This document shows, piece after piece, positions 9,341 to 19,144 of a stretch of DNA of 54,801 nt. Made by a program: the position numbers and the translations under genes. This DNA comes from Burkholderiales bacterium (GTDB lineage Bacteria > Pseudomonadota > Gammaproteobacteria > Burkholderiales > Burkholderiaceae_C): NCBI GenBank assembly GCA_026400275.1, contig JAPLPK010000052.1, forward strand, positions 1 through 54,801, written 5' to 3'. Positions within the stretch are counted from its first letter, which is position 1, and each line of letters starts with the position of its first letter. Under the pieces are notes generated by a model. That model had not been told where the DNA came from. It did no database searches and saw nothing but the letters and a program-made list of their open reading frames with translations.

Positions 9341-9703
9341 TTAAGAAGAAGTGCCCACGTTCACCGTGGCCAGTTCCAGGCGCTTCAGTGGCCGGGCGTG
9401 GAGCGGGCGGGACTGCTGCAGGTGTTTGACTACACGGCTGACGGCACGCCGAATGGCGGCGTGCAGCGCGGCATACCAGTCGTCCGCAGTGGTTTTGACG
9501 ACGATGTTGCCACGGCTGCGCAGGTGCAGTTGTACCTGGCATTGCTTGTCCACGCCGCCGCGCGGCCCGTTGGCGTCGCGGTAGCTGACGCGCACCGTAT
9601 CTACCAGCCAGGCTAAGCGGCGAAGGGCAAAGCGCAGCCGCTGTTCGCTGGCCTCGCCCAGGTCTTTAGCGTCAGCGCCTTGGGTTTCGACAATGATGTG
9701 CAT
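9341..9703 (-). CDS. Short HPF/RaiA-type ribosome hibernation factor homologue
   Basis: Predicted ribosome-associated factor (S30AE/sigma-54 modulation family) of 120 residues. The S30AE pattern appears as MHIIVETQGADAKDLGEASE, RLAWLVDTVRVSYRDANG, and KTTADDWYAALHAAIRRAVS. It lacks the C-terminal dimerisation domain of long HPF. AAGGAG lies 7 bases before the ATG, confirming the start. The C-terminal tail (RPLHARPLKRLELATVNVGT) is unlike the classical E. coli HPF. It heads a minus-strand group with terC and DUF2062. Whether it is the main hibernation factor of the cell is unknown; a standard hpf near rpoN would be expected elsewhere. Confidence 0.75.
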   Translation of the reverse strand: MHIIVETQGADAKDLGEASEQRLRFALRRLAWLVDTVRVSYRDANGPRGGVDKQCQVQLHLRSRGNIVVKTTADDWYAALHAAIRRAVSRVVKHLQQSRPLHARPLKRLELATVNVGTSS

Positions 9704-9881
9704 GATGGCTCCTTGTTTAAGTAAAAAAACGGGTCCGTCAGACCAGGAATGTGTCGCGAGGCCATGACAGGCCGGCGAACAGTCCCAATTCTAAAAACCC
9801 ATTTCTTCTTAAAAAACATGCTTAATGCATACGGATACTTCGTTATTTACGAAGTATCACGGATTCAATGCCAGAGCACTG

Positions 9882-10705
9882 TCACGCCCTGGCGACACGT
9901 CGGCTGCTGCTCCACCAGCCTTCCAGGCTGTACACCATCAGCGCCGCCCAGATCATTGCAAAGCCCGCCAGGCGCGACAACTGGAAGGGCTCGTGGAACA
10001 GCCACACGCCGGTGGCGAACTGCAGGCTGGGCGAGATGTACTGCAGGATGCCCATGGTGGACATGGGGATCAGGCGCGCCCCTGCGGCAAACAGCAGCAG
10101 CGGCACGGCCGTCATGGGCCCGGCAAATACCAGCAGGGCGATGGTGGCGCTGTCGCCCTGCGCCAGCACGCCCTGGCCCTGCCAGGTTGTCCAGCCCAGC
10201 ATGATGGCGGCGATAGGCGCCAGCAGCATGGTCTCCAGCGCCAGGCCTTCCAGTGCGCCCAGGTGGGCTACCTTGCGCAGCAGGCCGTAGAAGCCAAAGG
10301 TCAGCGCCAGCACCAGCGAGATCCAGGGCAGGTGTCCGGTCTGCACCGTCAGCCACACGACACCGCCGCTAGCCACCGCCACCGCCAGCCACTGGCCGGG
10401 CCGGGGCCGTGGCTGGCGTCCACGATGTGCTGGTGTTGTACCGCCCAGACATAGACCAGCCAGTTGCCTGACAGCAGCAGCGCCGACAGCGCAAATGCCC
10501 CCAGCACCTTGGGCTGGCCGCGCAGCGCGCGCATCCAGGACCAGCGCTTGAGCACGCCCAGCAGCAGCAACACAAACACCAGCGACCACAGCGTGCGGTG
10601 CAGCACCATCTCCAGCGCCGGCACCTGGTTCAGGTGGTGGAAGTACAGCGGGAACAGGCCCCAGGCTGCGTAGGCCAGGGTGGCGTAAAGGATTCCGGGA
10701 TGCAT
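9882..10705 (-). pseudogene. rarD: rarD (EamA transporter) with internal deletion and frameshift
   Basis: RarD-type drug/metabolite transporter, broken. The first part (10705 down to about 10412) reads MHPGILYATLAYAAWGLFPL and continues to LVYVWAVQHQHIVDAS. The second part, in another frame, resumes at about 10403 with RPGQWLAVAVASGGVV and runs to the stop at 9882 with the expected family C-terminus. In RarD proteins about 20 residues of the form LGYFINPL...LGE lie between these two points; here only 8 bases separate them, so roughly one membrane segment is missing and the frame is shifted. This is not a single-base error; a GC-rich deletion or an assembly collapse are the options. Confidence 0.82.
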
Positions 10706-10765
10706 GGCGAAGGGGGGGTAAAGAGATCGTGCAGCGCGGCTACCGAAAATGGCAGGCCCACGGGC

Positions 10766-10814
10766 ACTACATAAATTGTAGCTATCTGCGCAGAATCTAT
10801 CTGCGCTGGGGGCT
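10766..10814 (-). repeat. Palindromic repeat, copy 3
   Basis: TAGCTATCTGCGCAGAATCTA then TCTGCGCTGGGGGC. Hairpin arms GCGCAGA/TCTGCGC with a 5-base loop. It lies in the 266-bp gap between rarD and the AraC regulator. Confidence 0.65.
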
Positions 10815-10820
10815 TATTCC

Positions 10821-10910
10821 TTACACAGATTGGATGGTGGCGAACTTGCGCACCGGGCGGGACAGCACCAGCGAGGTGGTCACCGCGCCGTGCACCGCCA
10901 GTGCATCCCG
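10821..10910 (-). pseudogene. Possible tail of an Lrp/AsnC-type regulator
   Basis: The minus frame ending at 10821 reads LAVHGAVTTSLVLSRPVRKF, which resembles the C-terminal LPGV-x-TxTSxVL pattern of Lrp/AsnC regulators. Nothing upstream continues the family, since the AraC gene starts its C-terminus at 10972. Treated as a possible remnant; the match is short and could be chance. Confidence 0.3.
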
Positions 10911-10971
10911 CACTGGCAGGCTTCGCGGCTCAGGCCGAACAGCTGCCGGTGTTTCTGGCAACGCCTGTCGT

Positions 10972-11979
10972 TTAGTTGAACCGGCTTGGCACCGCCTGCC
11001 CGTGCCGGCGCCGGAAGGTGTCCGATGGCCGCTCGCCAAACAGTGCGCGGTAGTCGGTGGCGAAATGGCCGAAGTGCCAGAAGCCGAAGCGCGTGGCGGC
11101 CTCGGTCACCGAATCGGCCTCGCCCATGGTCTGGCGCACGCGGTTCAGCCGCTCGGCACGCAGGTAGGACGCGGGGTTCAGGCCCAGCGCATCCTGGAAG
11201 GCGTACTGCAGGCAGCGCCGGCTCACGCCCAGCAGGGCCACCAGCTCGGCTACCGACAGCGGGCAGTCGCGGGCCGATTGTTCTATGTGTGAGCGCGCCG
11301 CCTGGGCCAGGCGCCAGCTGCGGTTGGCACTGGGCAGCGTGGCCGACTCCCGCAGCGGATCGGCCTCCAGCAGGTCCAGCAGGCCGTAGACCAGGGATTT
11401 CTCGAAGGCTTCGCAGACCTGGGGGTTGTCCAGCAAATCGGGGGCGTTGCCCACCGCGTCCAGCATGGCGCGCAGCAACTGGCGCAGCGTGTCCATGCGC
11501 TCGCCGGGCATGTCCAGCACAGTGGCCCGCGCACCCAGCTTGCAGGCGATGCGGGCCAGGGCTTCGCGCAGCGCCGGGTTGGCAAAACGCTGCGGATAGA
11601 ACTCGATATCCACCACCACATGCTTTTCGGGCGAGCGGAACTCGAAGCCGTCGGCACCCGAAAACACATGCAGGCCGTTGATGTGGCTGCGCTGGCCGCA
11701 CAGCAGCGAATGGCCTTCCAGTTGCAAGGGCACGCCGATGGCCACGCAGCCGGGTGACAAGGCACCGCGTTGCAGCACCGCACGGTTCAGGTGCTCGACC
11801 ACGATGTGCACCGCACCGGTGTCGATGGCGGTCACGCTGCCGTCGAAGGCGCCGGGCGACAGTTGGCAGTAGGACTGGTTCCAGCCGTGCAGCACCGCCG
11901 CCTGCTCGTCCGTGTCGCGGCAGCGGAAAACCTGAAAGTGCGGAGCGGTAATAGCGACGGCGATGGACATGAAAAACAT
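10972..11979 (-). CDS. AraC-family regulator, EutR-like
   Basis: Transcriptional activator, 335 residues. The C-terminal AraC domain (about residues 230-330) has two HTH motifs: SVAELVALLGVSRRCLQYAF and SVTEAATRFGFWHFGHFATD, followed by YRALFGERPSDTFRRR. The second helix segment GFWHxGxFATDY is a hallmark of EutR-type ethanolamine regulators, and the N-terminus (WNQSYCQLSPGAFDGS) also resembles EutR (W-QIY-QL-PG-F-G). It is divergent from a dehydrogenase and an APC permease (96-bp gap), which are its probable targets. No eut enzymes are nearby. The ligand is inferred only by family and may be an amine or amino alcohol. Confidence 0.85.
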   Translation of the reverse strand: MFFMSIAVAITAPHFQVFRCRDTDEQAAVLHGWNQSYCQLSPGAFDGSVTAIDTGAVHIVVEHLNRAVLQRGALSPGCVAIGVPLQLEGHSLLCGQRSHINGLHVFSGADGFEFRSPEKHVVVDIEFYPQRFANPALREALARIACKLGARATVLDMPGERMDTLRQLLRAMLDAVGNAPDLLDNPQVCEAFEKSLVYGLLDLLEADPLRESATLPSANRSWRLAQAARSHIEQSARDCPLSVAELVALLGVSRRCLQYAFQDALGLNPASYLRAERLNRVRQTMGEADSVTEAATRFGFWHFGHFATDYRALFGERPSDTFRRRHGQAVPSRFN

Positions 11980-12075
11980 TAAGCAAGTCTTTTGCCAATT
12001 CGGGATAGTGCCATCGCCAGGGAATTTTTAGACTGGGGCGAACCAGCACAACCCATTTCTAAAAGGACACATTCC

Positions 12076-12843
12076 ATGGCAGGCAGATTGGCGGGCAAGA
12101 CGGCCCTTATTTCCGGCGGCGCTACCGGCGCAGGCGGTGCGGCATCCAAGTTGTTTGCAGCAGAAGGCGCGCGCGTGGCGGTGGTCGACATCAACGTAGC
12201 CGCCGGCGAAGCGGTGGTGGCCGAGATCATCGCTGCGGGCGGCGACGCCGCATTCTTTGCCGCCGACGTGTCGCTCCGCGACCAGGTGGACAGCGCCGTG
12301 GCGGCAGCCAGTGCCCGCTTCGGCACTATCTCCGTGCTGTTCAACCACGCCGGCACCATCACCGTGAAGCCGTTTCTGGACACCACGGACGAAGACTACG
12401 ACCGGCTGATGGACATCAACGTCAAGAGCATGTTCATGGTGACCCGCGCCGTGCTGCCGCAGATGCTGGCCGCCGGCAAGGGCAGCATCGTCTGCACCGC
12501 GTCCATCTCATCCGTAGCCGCCACGCCGCTGGAGGTGCTGTACTGCATGACCAAGGGCGCCTGCGCCATGCTGGCGCGCGCTGTGGCGGTGGAGTACCGC
12601 GACCGCGGCATACGCTGCAACGCGGTCTGCCCCGGCTTCATCGACACCCCGCACGGCCAGCGCGAGATCAAGGCCCTGGCTGAGCACGGCTTCGACGCCA
12701 CGGTCGAAGCGCTATCGGTCCAGCAGGGCCGGCTGTGCCAGCCCGAAGAAGTGGCCAAGGCCGCGCTGTTCCTGGCCAGCGACGACGCGAGCTTCGTCAA
12801 CGGCGCGCACCTGTTCGTCGATAACTGCTTCACCGCAGCTTGA
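12076..12843 (+). CDS. Short-chain dehydrogenase/reductase (SDR)
   Basis: NAD(P)-dependent oxidoreductase of 255 residues. AAAGGA lies 8 bases before the ATG at 12076, which fixes the start against an in-frame ATG at 11992. The cofactor loop is SGGATGAGGAAS near residue 13, a variant of TGxxxGxG; the acidic VVDIN after the second strand favours NAD. NHAGT, the catalytic Ser in TASISS, and the YCMTK pair complete a classical SDR. Glu-rich C-terminus ends in GAHLFVDNCF instead of the usual GGxx. It is 41 bp ahead of the permease, so they likely form an operon under the divergent EutR-like regulator. It may oxidise an imported alcohol or amino alcohol. Confidence 0.86.
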   Translation: MAGRLAGKTALISGGATGAGGAASKLFAAEGARVAVVDINVAAGEAVVAEIIAAGGDAAFFAADVSLRDQVDSAVAAASARFGTISVLFNHAGTITVKPFLDTTDEDYDRLMDINVKSMFMVTRAVLPQMLAAGKGSIVCTASISSVAATPLEVLYCMTKGACAMLARAVAVEYRDRGIRCNAVCPGFIDTPHGQREIKALAEHGFDATVEALSVQQGRLCQPEEVAKAALFLASDDASFVNGAHLFVDNCFTAA

Positions 12844-12884
12844 TGTTTGTTTGAACTTCCACACCCTCACCGAAAGGTCTGTTT

Positions 12885-14417
12885 ATGAGTGCCATCTCTC
12901 CTCCCGCTATGGACGCGGACGTCAAGCTCCTGCATGAAATGGGCTATGCCCAAGAGCTGTCGCGCCGCATGGGGCGCTTCTCCAACTTCGCTGTGTCGTT
13001 CTCTTTGATCTGCATCTTGTCGGGCGGCATCACGTCCTTCCAGATGGGCTTGTCGGCCGCCGGTGGCGCATCCATCGGCCTGGGTTGGCCGCTGGGCGGC
13101 CTGTTCGCCATGATCGTGGCCGCGTCCATGGCGCAGATCGCTTCCGCCTACCCGACCGCTGGCGGCCTCTACCACTGGGGCTCCATCCTGGGCGGCAAGG
13201 CCTGGGGCTGGATCACCGCGTGGTTCAATTTGCTGGGCCTGGTGTTCGTGGTCGCAGCCATCAACTTCGGCACCTACGACCCGTTCTTCAAGACCTTGAT
13301 TGCGCCCATGTTCGGCGTCGCGCCCGAGTCGCTGGGCTGGGTGCACCAGACGATTTTCCTGAGCGTCATCACCGGCTTGCAGGCGCTGCTGAACCACCGC
13401 TTTATCAAGCTGGCCAGCCGCATCACCGACCTGTCGGGCTACCTGATCTTCGTGGTCACGGTGGTGTTGGTGGTGTCGCTGATCGCCTATGCGCCCGGCA
13501 AGCTGGACTTCAGCCGCCTGTACACCTTCACCAACCTCACCGGTACCGATGGCAGCGCCTGGCCACAGCAAACGCTGGTGATGGCCTTCTTGTCCGGCCT
13601 GCTGCTGACGGCCTACACCATCACCGGTTTTGATGCCTCGGCCCATACCGCTGAAGAGACCCGCGACGCCGCCAAAAACGTGCCCAAGGGCATCATCAGC
13701 TCGGTGCTGTGGTCGGTGCTGTTTGGCTATGTGATGGTGTGCAGCTTCGTGCTGGTCATGCCTGATCTGACCGCTGGTATGAAGATGGGCACCGGCTTCT
13801 TCGAAGCCATTCTGGCGCCTATTCCCACCGCGCTGCGCGTCACCATCGAGGTGCTGATGTTCTTCATCAACTTCGTCTGCGGCCTGGCGGCAGTCACCTC
13901 CTGCTCGCGCATGATGTATGCCTTCGCCCGCGACGGTGGCCTGCCCGGCTCCCGCTGGCTCAAGCAGGTGCACCATGTGCAGCGCACGCCCGGCACTGCC
14001 ATCTGGGTTACCGCCGTGCTGGCGATTTCGATCACGCTGTATGGCGACGCCTTCACTGTACTGAGCGCTGGCAGTGCCGTGTTCCTGTTTATCTCCTACG
14101 CCATGCCCATCGCCGCCGGCGTGTTCGCCGAGGGTAAGACCTGGACCAAGAAAGGCCCGTTCAACCTCGGCGCCTGGTCCAAACCTTTTGCTTTGTTGGG
14201 CACCGTGGGTGCGCTGGTGCTAGCCTATGTGGGCATGCAGCCGCCGAACGAAAAGGTGGCGTATGTGACCGTAGCATTGTTGGTCGCGCTGCTGGTGATC
14301 TGGTTCGTCTTCGGCGTGCGCAAGCACTTCGCCGGCCCTCCCATCGGCAAACGCATTGCCGAGCGCCAGTCCCACATGGGCGAGATCGAAGCCGAGTTTG
14401 CGCCGCAGAAGGGTTGA
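12885..14417 (+). CDS. APC-superfamily amino acid/amine permease
   Basis: Inner-membrane importer of 510 residues with about twelve hydrophobic segments. It belongs to the amino acid/choline/GABA permease group: SFSLICILSGGITSFQMGL in helix 1, PTAGGLYHWGSILGG in helix 3, TGFDASAHTAEETRDAAKNV at the conserved loop, and SRMMYAFARDGGLPGSRW. The FDASAHxAEET motif is characteristic of bacterial and fungal GABA/choline-type permeases (UGA4-like). Operon partner of the SDR upstream. Together with an EutR-like regulator it suggests uptake and oxidation of an amine or amino-alcohol, but the substrate is not provable from sequence. Confidence 0.9.
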   Translation: MSAISPPAMDADVKLLHEMGYAQELSRRMGRFSNFAVSFSLICILSGGITSFQMGLSAAGGASIGLGWPLGGLFAMIVAASMAQIASAYPTAGGLYHWGSILGGKAWGWITAWFNLLGLVFVVAAINFGTYDPFFKTLIAPMFGVAPESLGWVHQTIFLSVITGLQALLNHRFIKLASRITDLSGYLIFVVTVVLVVSLIAYAPGKLDFSRLYTFTNLTGTDGSAWPQQTLVMAFLSGLLLTAYTITGFDASAHTAEETRDAAKNVPKGIISSVLWSVLFGYVMVCSFVLVMPDLTAGMKMGTGFFEAILAPIPTALRVTIEVLMFFINFVCGLAAVTSCSRMMYAFARDGGLPGSRWLKQVHHVQRTPGTAIWVTAVLAISITLYGDAFTVLSAGSAVFLFISYAMPIAAGVFAEGKTWTKKGPFNLGAWSKPFALLGTVGALVLAYVGMQPPNEKVAYVTVALLVALLVIWFVFGVRKHFAGPPIGKRIAERQSHMGEIEAEFAPQKG

Positions 14418-14425
14418 GACTGTGT

Positions 14426-14456
14426 TGCTATATTAGTATTACCTGCGCTAGCAGCC
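14426..14456 (-). repeat. Palindromic repeat, truncated copy 4
   Basis: TTGCTATATTAGTATTACCT then GCGCTAGCAGCC. One hairpin arm (CTGCTTGCGCAGG of the consensus) is missing, so this copy lost its palindrome. Located just after the permease stop. Confidence 0.6.
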
Positions 14457-14470
14457 TAAATGATGCACAT

Positions 14471-14497
14471 AAAAAACGCGCCCTAAGGCGCGTTTTT
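14471..14497. terminator. Bidirectional intrinsic terminator between permease and gap
   Basis: Stem CGCGCC (14477-14482) with GGCGCG (14487-14492), four-base loop, flanked by A6 on one side and T5 on the other. It can end both the plus-strand permease transcript and the minus-strand gap transcript. The remaining gap to 14641 has a second long imperfect hairpin (arms TTCGCC at 14585 and GGCGAA at 14606) and no gene. Confidence 0.85.
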
Positions 14498-14641
14498 ATT
14501 GGTCCAAAGGACGTCCCCAATAACAACAAGCACCACTGTCTTAGCCCAAGGAACCCGTGGAACCGGCTATGCCGGGCCACTGGGTTCGCCCCCTGCAAGG
14601 GGGTTGGCGAAAACACGCAGTGTGTAGCCTGGGGGTGTGTC

Positions 14642-15704
<1,063 letters not shown>

Positions 15705-15709
15705 GCCGT

Positions 15710-17800
15710 TTACTTCTTCTTACGCAGGACCTTCTCGACCGTCATCGCCACGTTTTCAGCGGTGAAGCCGAAGTGCTTGAACAGCACCGGTGCGGGGGCC
15801 GATTCGCCATAGGTGTCGATGCCGACGACGGCCGCGCAGCCGTATTTCCACCAGCCGTCGGTAACGCCCATTTCGACCGCGATGCGCGGCAGATTGGCCG
15901 GCAGCACTTCGGTTTTGTAGGCTTCGGTTTGGCGATCAAAAACGCTGTTGCTGGGCATAGAGACTACGCGGACAGCTATGCCTTTGGTAGCAAGCAGGGC
16001 TTGGGCTGCGATTGCCAATTGCACTTCGGAGCCGGTGGCGATTATGACGGCCTGGGCCTTCTTCTTGATGCCGACGGCGGTAGGTTCGGACAGCACATAG
16101 GCACCGCGGCTGATGTCGCCCAGGTCGGCCTTGGCGGCGTAGGCAATGTTCTGGCGGCTCAGCAACAGGGCCGAAGGACGGCTCTTGTTTTCCAGTGCCA
16201 CAGCCCAGGCCACGGCGGTTTCAGCCGTGTCGCCCGGACGCCAGACGTCCAGGTTGGGGATCAAACGCAGGCTGGCTGCGTGTTCCACCGACTGGTGGGT
16301 CGGGCCGTCTTCGCCCAGACCGATGGAGTCGTGGGTGAACACGTGCACCACGCGCAGCTTCATCAGCGCGGCCATACGGATGGCGTTGCGGCTGTAGTCG
16401 CTGAAGGTCAGGAAGGTGCCGCCGTAGGGGATGAAACCACCGTGCAGCGCCACGCCGTTCATGATGGCGGCCATGCCGAATTCACGCACGCCGTAGTTGA
16501 TGTGGCGGCCACCATTGCCCGCGCCGGTCAGCGCATCGAAGCGCAGATTGGGGGTGGACTTGGTGTTGGTCAGGTTGGAGCCGGTCAGGTCGGCAGAGCC
16601 ACCCAGCATTTCAGGCAGGGCGGCGGTGAAGGCTTCCAACGCCAGCTGCGAGGCTTTGCGCGATGCCACCGTTTCGCCCTTGGTGTGGGCCGCAATCACG
16701 GTGTCCACAGCGGTCTGGGCAAAGTTCTTCGGCAGCTCGCCCTTCATGCGGCGCAGCAGTTCCTTGGCTTCAGCGGGGAAGGCAGCCTTGTACGCGGCGA
16801 ACTGGGTGTTCCAGGCGGCTTCGCGGGCAGCGCCGGCGTTCTTGGCGTCCCAGGCGGCAGCGATGTCCTTGGGGATGGTGAACGGGGCGTAGGGCCAGTT
16901 CAGGGCTTCGCGGGTCAGCTTGATTTCTTCGGCGCCCAGGGGTTCGCCGTGTGCCTTGGAGGTGTTGGCGCGGTTCGGGCTGCCCTTGCCGATATGCGTC
17001 TTGCAGATGATCAGCGTGGGCTTGTCGGCCGACTTCTTGGCATCGGCAATGGCTTGGGACACCACGGCGGCGTCATGGCCGTCGATCGGGCCCAGCACGT
17101 TCCAGCCGTAGGCCACAAAGCGCAGGGCGGTGTTGTCGATGAACCAGGGGGCGACCTGACCGTCGATGGAGATGCCGTTGTCGTCGTACAGGGCGATCAG
17201 CTTGTTCAGCTTCCAGGCACCGGCCAGAGCCGCGGCTTCGTGGCTGATGCCTTCCATCAGGCAACCGTCGCCCATGAAGGCGTAGGTGTGGTGGTCGACG
17301 ATGGCATGGCCTTCGCGGTTGAACTCTTGCGCCAGCAGCTTTTCAGCCAGGGCAAAGCCGACGGCGTTGGTGATGCCTTGGCCCAGCGGGCCGGTGGTGG
17401 TTTCCACGCCAGGCGTATAGCCGTATTCAGGATGGCCAGGGGTCTTGCTGTGCAGCTGGCGGAAGTTCTTCAGCTCGCTCATGGGCAGCTTGTAGCCGGT
17501 CAGGTGCAGCAGCGCGTACAGCAGCATGGAGCCGTGGCCGTTGGACAGGATGAAGCGATCGCGGTTCAGCCAGTTCGGGTTCTTCGGGTTGTGCTGCAGG
17601 TGCTCGTCCCACAGGGCGACAGCCATGTCGGCCATGCCCATGGGCGCACCTGGGTGGCCGGAGTTGGCCTGTTGCACCGCGTCCATGGCCAGCGCGCGGA
17701 TGGCGTTAGCCATGGCGGTGGTGGGCTTTGCAGCAGCCGGAGCCGCAACAGGAAGAACCGCCACTTCGGGGGTGTTTTCGTTCAGGGGGGTGTCGGCCAT
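15710..17800 (-). CDS. tkt: Transketolase
   Basis: Thiamine-diphosphate enzyme of the pentose phosphate and Calvin pathways that moves two-carbon units between sugar phosphates. 696 residues. Motifs: [12 protein letters not shown] near residue 46, thiamine-binding [18 protein letters not shown] then [14 protein letters not shown], the pyrimidine-domain [14 protein letters not shown], and the C-terminal [12 protein letters not shown]. An Ala/Pro-rich N-terminal extension of about 28 residues precedes the usual start ([13 protein letters not shown]); an internal ATG there could serve as an alternative start. First gene of tkt-gap. No cbb genes are in the window. Confidence 0.97.
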   Translation of the reverse strand: MADTPLNENTPEVAVLPVAAPAAAKPTTAMANAIRALAMDAVQQANSGHPGAPMGMADMAVALWDEHLQHNPKNPNWLNRDRFILSNGHGSMLLYALLHLTGYKLPMSELKNFRQLHSKTPGHPEYGYTPGVETTTGPLGQGITNAVGFALAEKLLAQEFNREGHAIVDHHTYAFMGDGCLMEGISHEAAALAGAWKLNKLIALYDDNGISIDGQVAPWFIDNTALRFVAYGWNVLGPIDGHDAAVVSQAIADAKKSADKPTLIICKTHIGKGSPNRANTSKAHGEPLGAEEIKLTREALNWPYAPFTIPKDIAAAWDAKNAGAAREAAWNTQFAAYKAAFPAEAKELLRRMKGELPKNFAQTAVDTVIAAHTKGETVASRKASQLALEAFTAALPEMLGGSADLTGSNLTNTKSTPNLRFDALTGAGNGGRHINYGVREFGMAAIMNGVALHGGFIPYGGTFLTFSDYSRNAIRMAALMKLRVVHVFTHDSIGLGEDGPTHQSVEHAASLRLIPNLDVWRPGDTAETAVAWAVALENKSRPSALLLSRQNIAYAAKADLGDISRGAYVLSEPTAVGIKKKAQAVIIATGSEVQLAIAAQALLATKGIAVRVVSMPSNSVFDRQTEAYKTEVLPANLPRIAVEMGVTDGWWKYGCAAVVGIDTYGESAPAPVLFKHFGFTAENVAMTVEKVLRKKK

Positions 17801-17957
17801 CGAGGTCAGCTCCGGAGAAAGTTCGGGGTGGATATTCTGGTAAGCCCGTTATTTTACGGGGCTGACACGTTGCGCCTTGTGCTGCCCTGGTAACGCGGGG
17901 CGGGTGCGGCAAAGACAGCACAATAGACAGCACCTCGTTTGCCCAACCTTAACCGCC

Positions 17958-18332
17958 ATGCCGCTTGCCAAAATTGAAGTCCGCCGCAGCCGCCCCGCTG
18001 CCGAAGTTGCCGCATTGATGGAGGCGGTCTACCTGTCCATGCGCGAAGCCCTGAAAGTGCCGGAAGACGACCGCCAGGTGCGCTATATCGAGCACCGCCC
18101 CGAGCATTTTTGGGTGGCGCCCGGCAAGACCGAAAACTACACCCTGGTCGAGGTGATGATGTTCCCCGGCCGCAGCATCGACGCCAAGCGCACGCTCTAC
18201 CAGGGCATCGTGCAGCGCTTCGGGGCGCTGGGTATTGCGCCGCTGGACGTGATGGTGGTGCTGACCGAGCCGCCCAAGGAAAGCTGGGGCATCCTAGGTG
18301 TGCCGGCCTCAGACACCGCACCCAAGGTTTAA
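17958..18332 (+). CDS. Tautomerase-family protein (Tautomerase_2 type)
   Basis: Small enzyme of the 4-oxalocrotonate tautomerase superfamily, 124 residues, of the single-chain double-length type. Pro2 right after Met (MPLAKIEVRRSRPAAEV) would be the catalytic N-terminal proline. The second half contains LVEVMMFPGRSIDAKRTLYQ and ends EPPKESWGILG, both typical of this subfamily. The start at 17958 is required to expose the proline. Native substrate unknown. Standing alone between divergent tkt and murU. Confidence 0.8.
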   Translation: MPLAKIEVRRSRPAAEVAALMEAVYLSMREALKVPEDDRQVRYIEHRPEHFWVAPGKTENYTLVEVMMFPGRSIDAKRTLYQGIVQRFGALGIAPLDVMVVLTEPPKESWGILGVPASDTAPKV

Positions 18333-18339
18333 GCCCTTT

Positions 18340-18390
18340 AGGCCGCTAGCGCAATAACCATCTGCGCAAGCAGCTATTTATTCCATAGCA
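18340..18390 (+). repeat. Palindromic repeat, copy 5 (upstream of murU)
   Basis: GGCCGCTAGCGCAATAACCA then TCTGCGCAAGCAGCTATTTA and CCATAGCA. Same orientation as copy 6 at 30937 and sits immediately before murU, whereas copy 6 sits immediately after amgK. Confidence 0.72.
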
Positions 18391-18428
18391 AAAGCAGCTG
18401 TAGCGTGACCCGCCCGATAATCCACACC

Positions 18429-19133
18429 ATGCCCGCCCACCCGCTGATTACCCACGCCATCGTGCTCGCCGCAGGCCGCGGTGAACGCATGCGCCCGCTG
18501 ACCGACCACACGCCCAAGCCGCTGCTGCCCGTACAAGGCAAACCGCTGATCGTCTGGCACCTGGAAGCACTGGCTGCAGCTGGCGTGCGCCATGTCGTCA
18601 TCAACACCGCCTGGCTGGAAAAGCAGATTCCCGCCGCGCTGGGCGATGGCTCGCGCTGGGGCCTGCAGATCACGTATTCCATGGAAGGCCGCGACCACGG
18701 CGGTGCGCTGGAAACCGCCGGCGGCATCCGCAAGGCGCTGCCCTTGCTGGGCGATGCTTTCTGGGTGGTGGCCGGCGATATCTACGCGCCCAGCTTCCGC
18801 TTTGATGCTAGCGCCGCCAACGACTTCGCCCGCAGCGACGCTCTGGCCCAGCTGTGGATGGTGCCGAATCCGCCCTACCACCCGCGCGGCGACTTTGGCA
18901 TTGCCGACAACGGCCTGGCGCTGGACGGCCCCGGCCCCGATGGCCAGCGCTGGACCTATAGCAGCCTAGCCCTGGTGCGCGCCGAACTGTGCCGTGCCGT
19001 GCCCCTGGGCAGCAAGGCCGCGCTGGGCCCGCTGCTGTTTGACGCGATACGCCAGCAGCGCATCACCGCATCCCGTTTTGAAGGCCCATGGCACAACGTG
19101 GGCACCCCCGAACAACTGGCCGAACTCCACTGA
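18429..19133 (+). CDS. murU: N-acetylmuramate 1-phosphate uridylyltransferase MurU
   Basis: Nucleotidyltransferase (GT-A fold), 234 residues. It makes UDP-MurNAc from MurNAc 1-phosphate and UTP in the peptidoglycan-recycling shunt that bypasses de novo synthesis and fosfomycin. The signature AIVLAAGRGERMRPLTDHTP KPLL loop is at residues ~10-30, with VVAGDIY for metal binding and a C-terminal WHNVGTPEQLAEL. I start at the ATG at 18429; a GTG at 18405 is possible. The partner kinase amgK usually lies directly upstream but here is at 29830. The alternative family name, mannose-1-phosphate guanylyltransferase, is less likely given the presence of AmgK. Confidence 0.82.
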   Translation: MPAHPLITHAIVLAAGRGERMRPLTDHTPKPLLPVQGKPLIVWHLEALAAAGVRHVVINTAWLEKQIPAALGDGSRWGLQITYSMEGRDHGGALETAGGIRKALPLLGDAFWVVAGDIYAPSFRFDASAANDFARSDALAQLWMVPNPPYHPRGDFGIADNGLALDGPGPDGQRWTYSSLALVRAELCRAVPLGSKAALGPLLFDAIRQQRITASRFEGPWHNVGTPEQLAELH

Positions 19134-19144
19134 AGCGACACACC

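Noticed and set aside
14585-14640. Hairpin after gap as an additional small RNA
   Set aside because: No promoter or conserved motif; more likely part of the gap 3' end.
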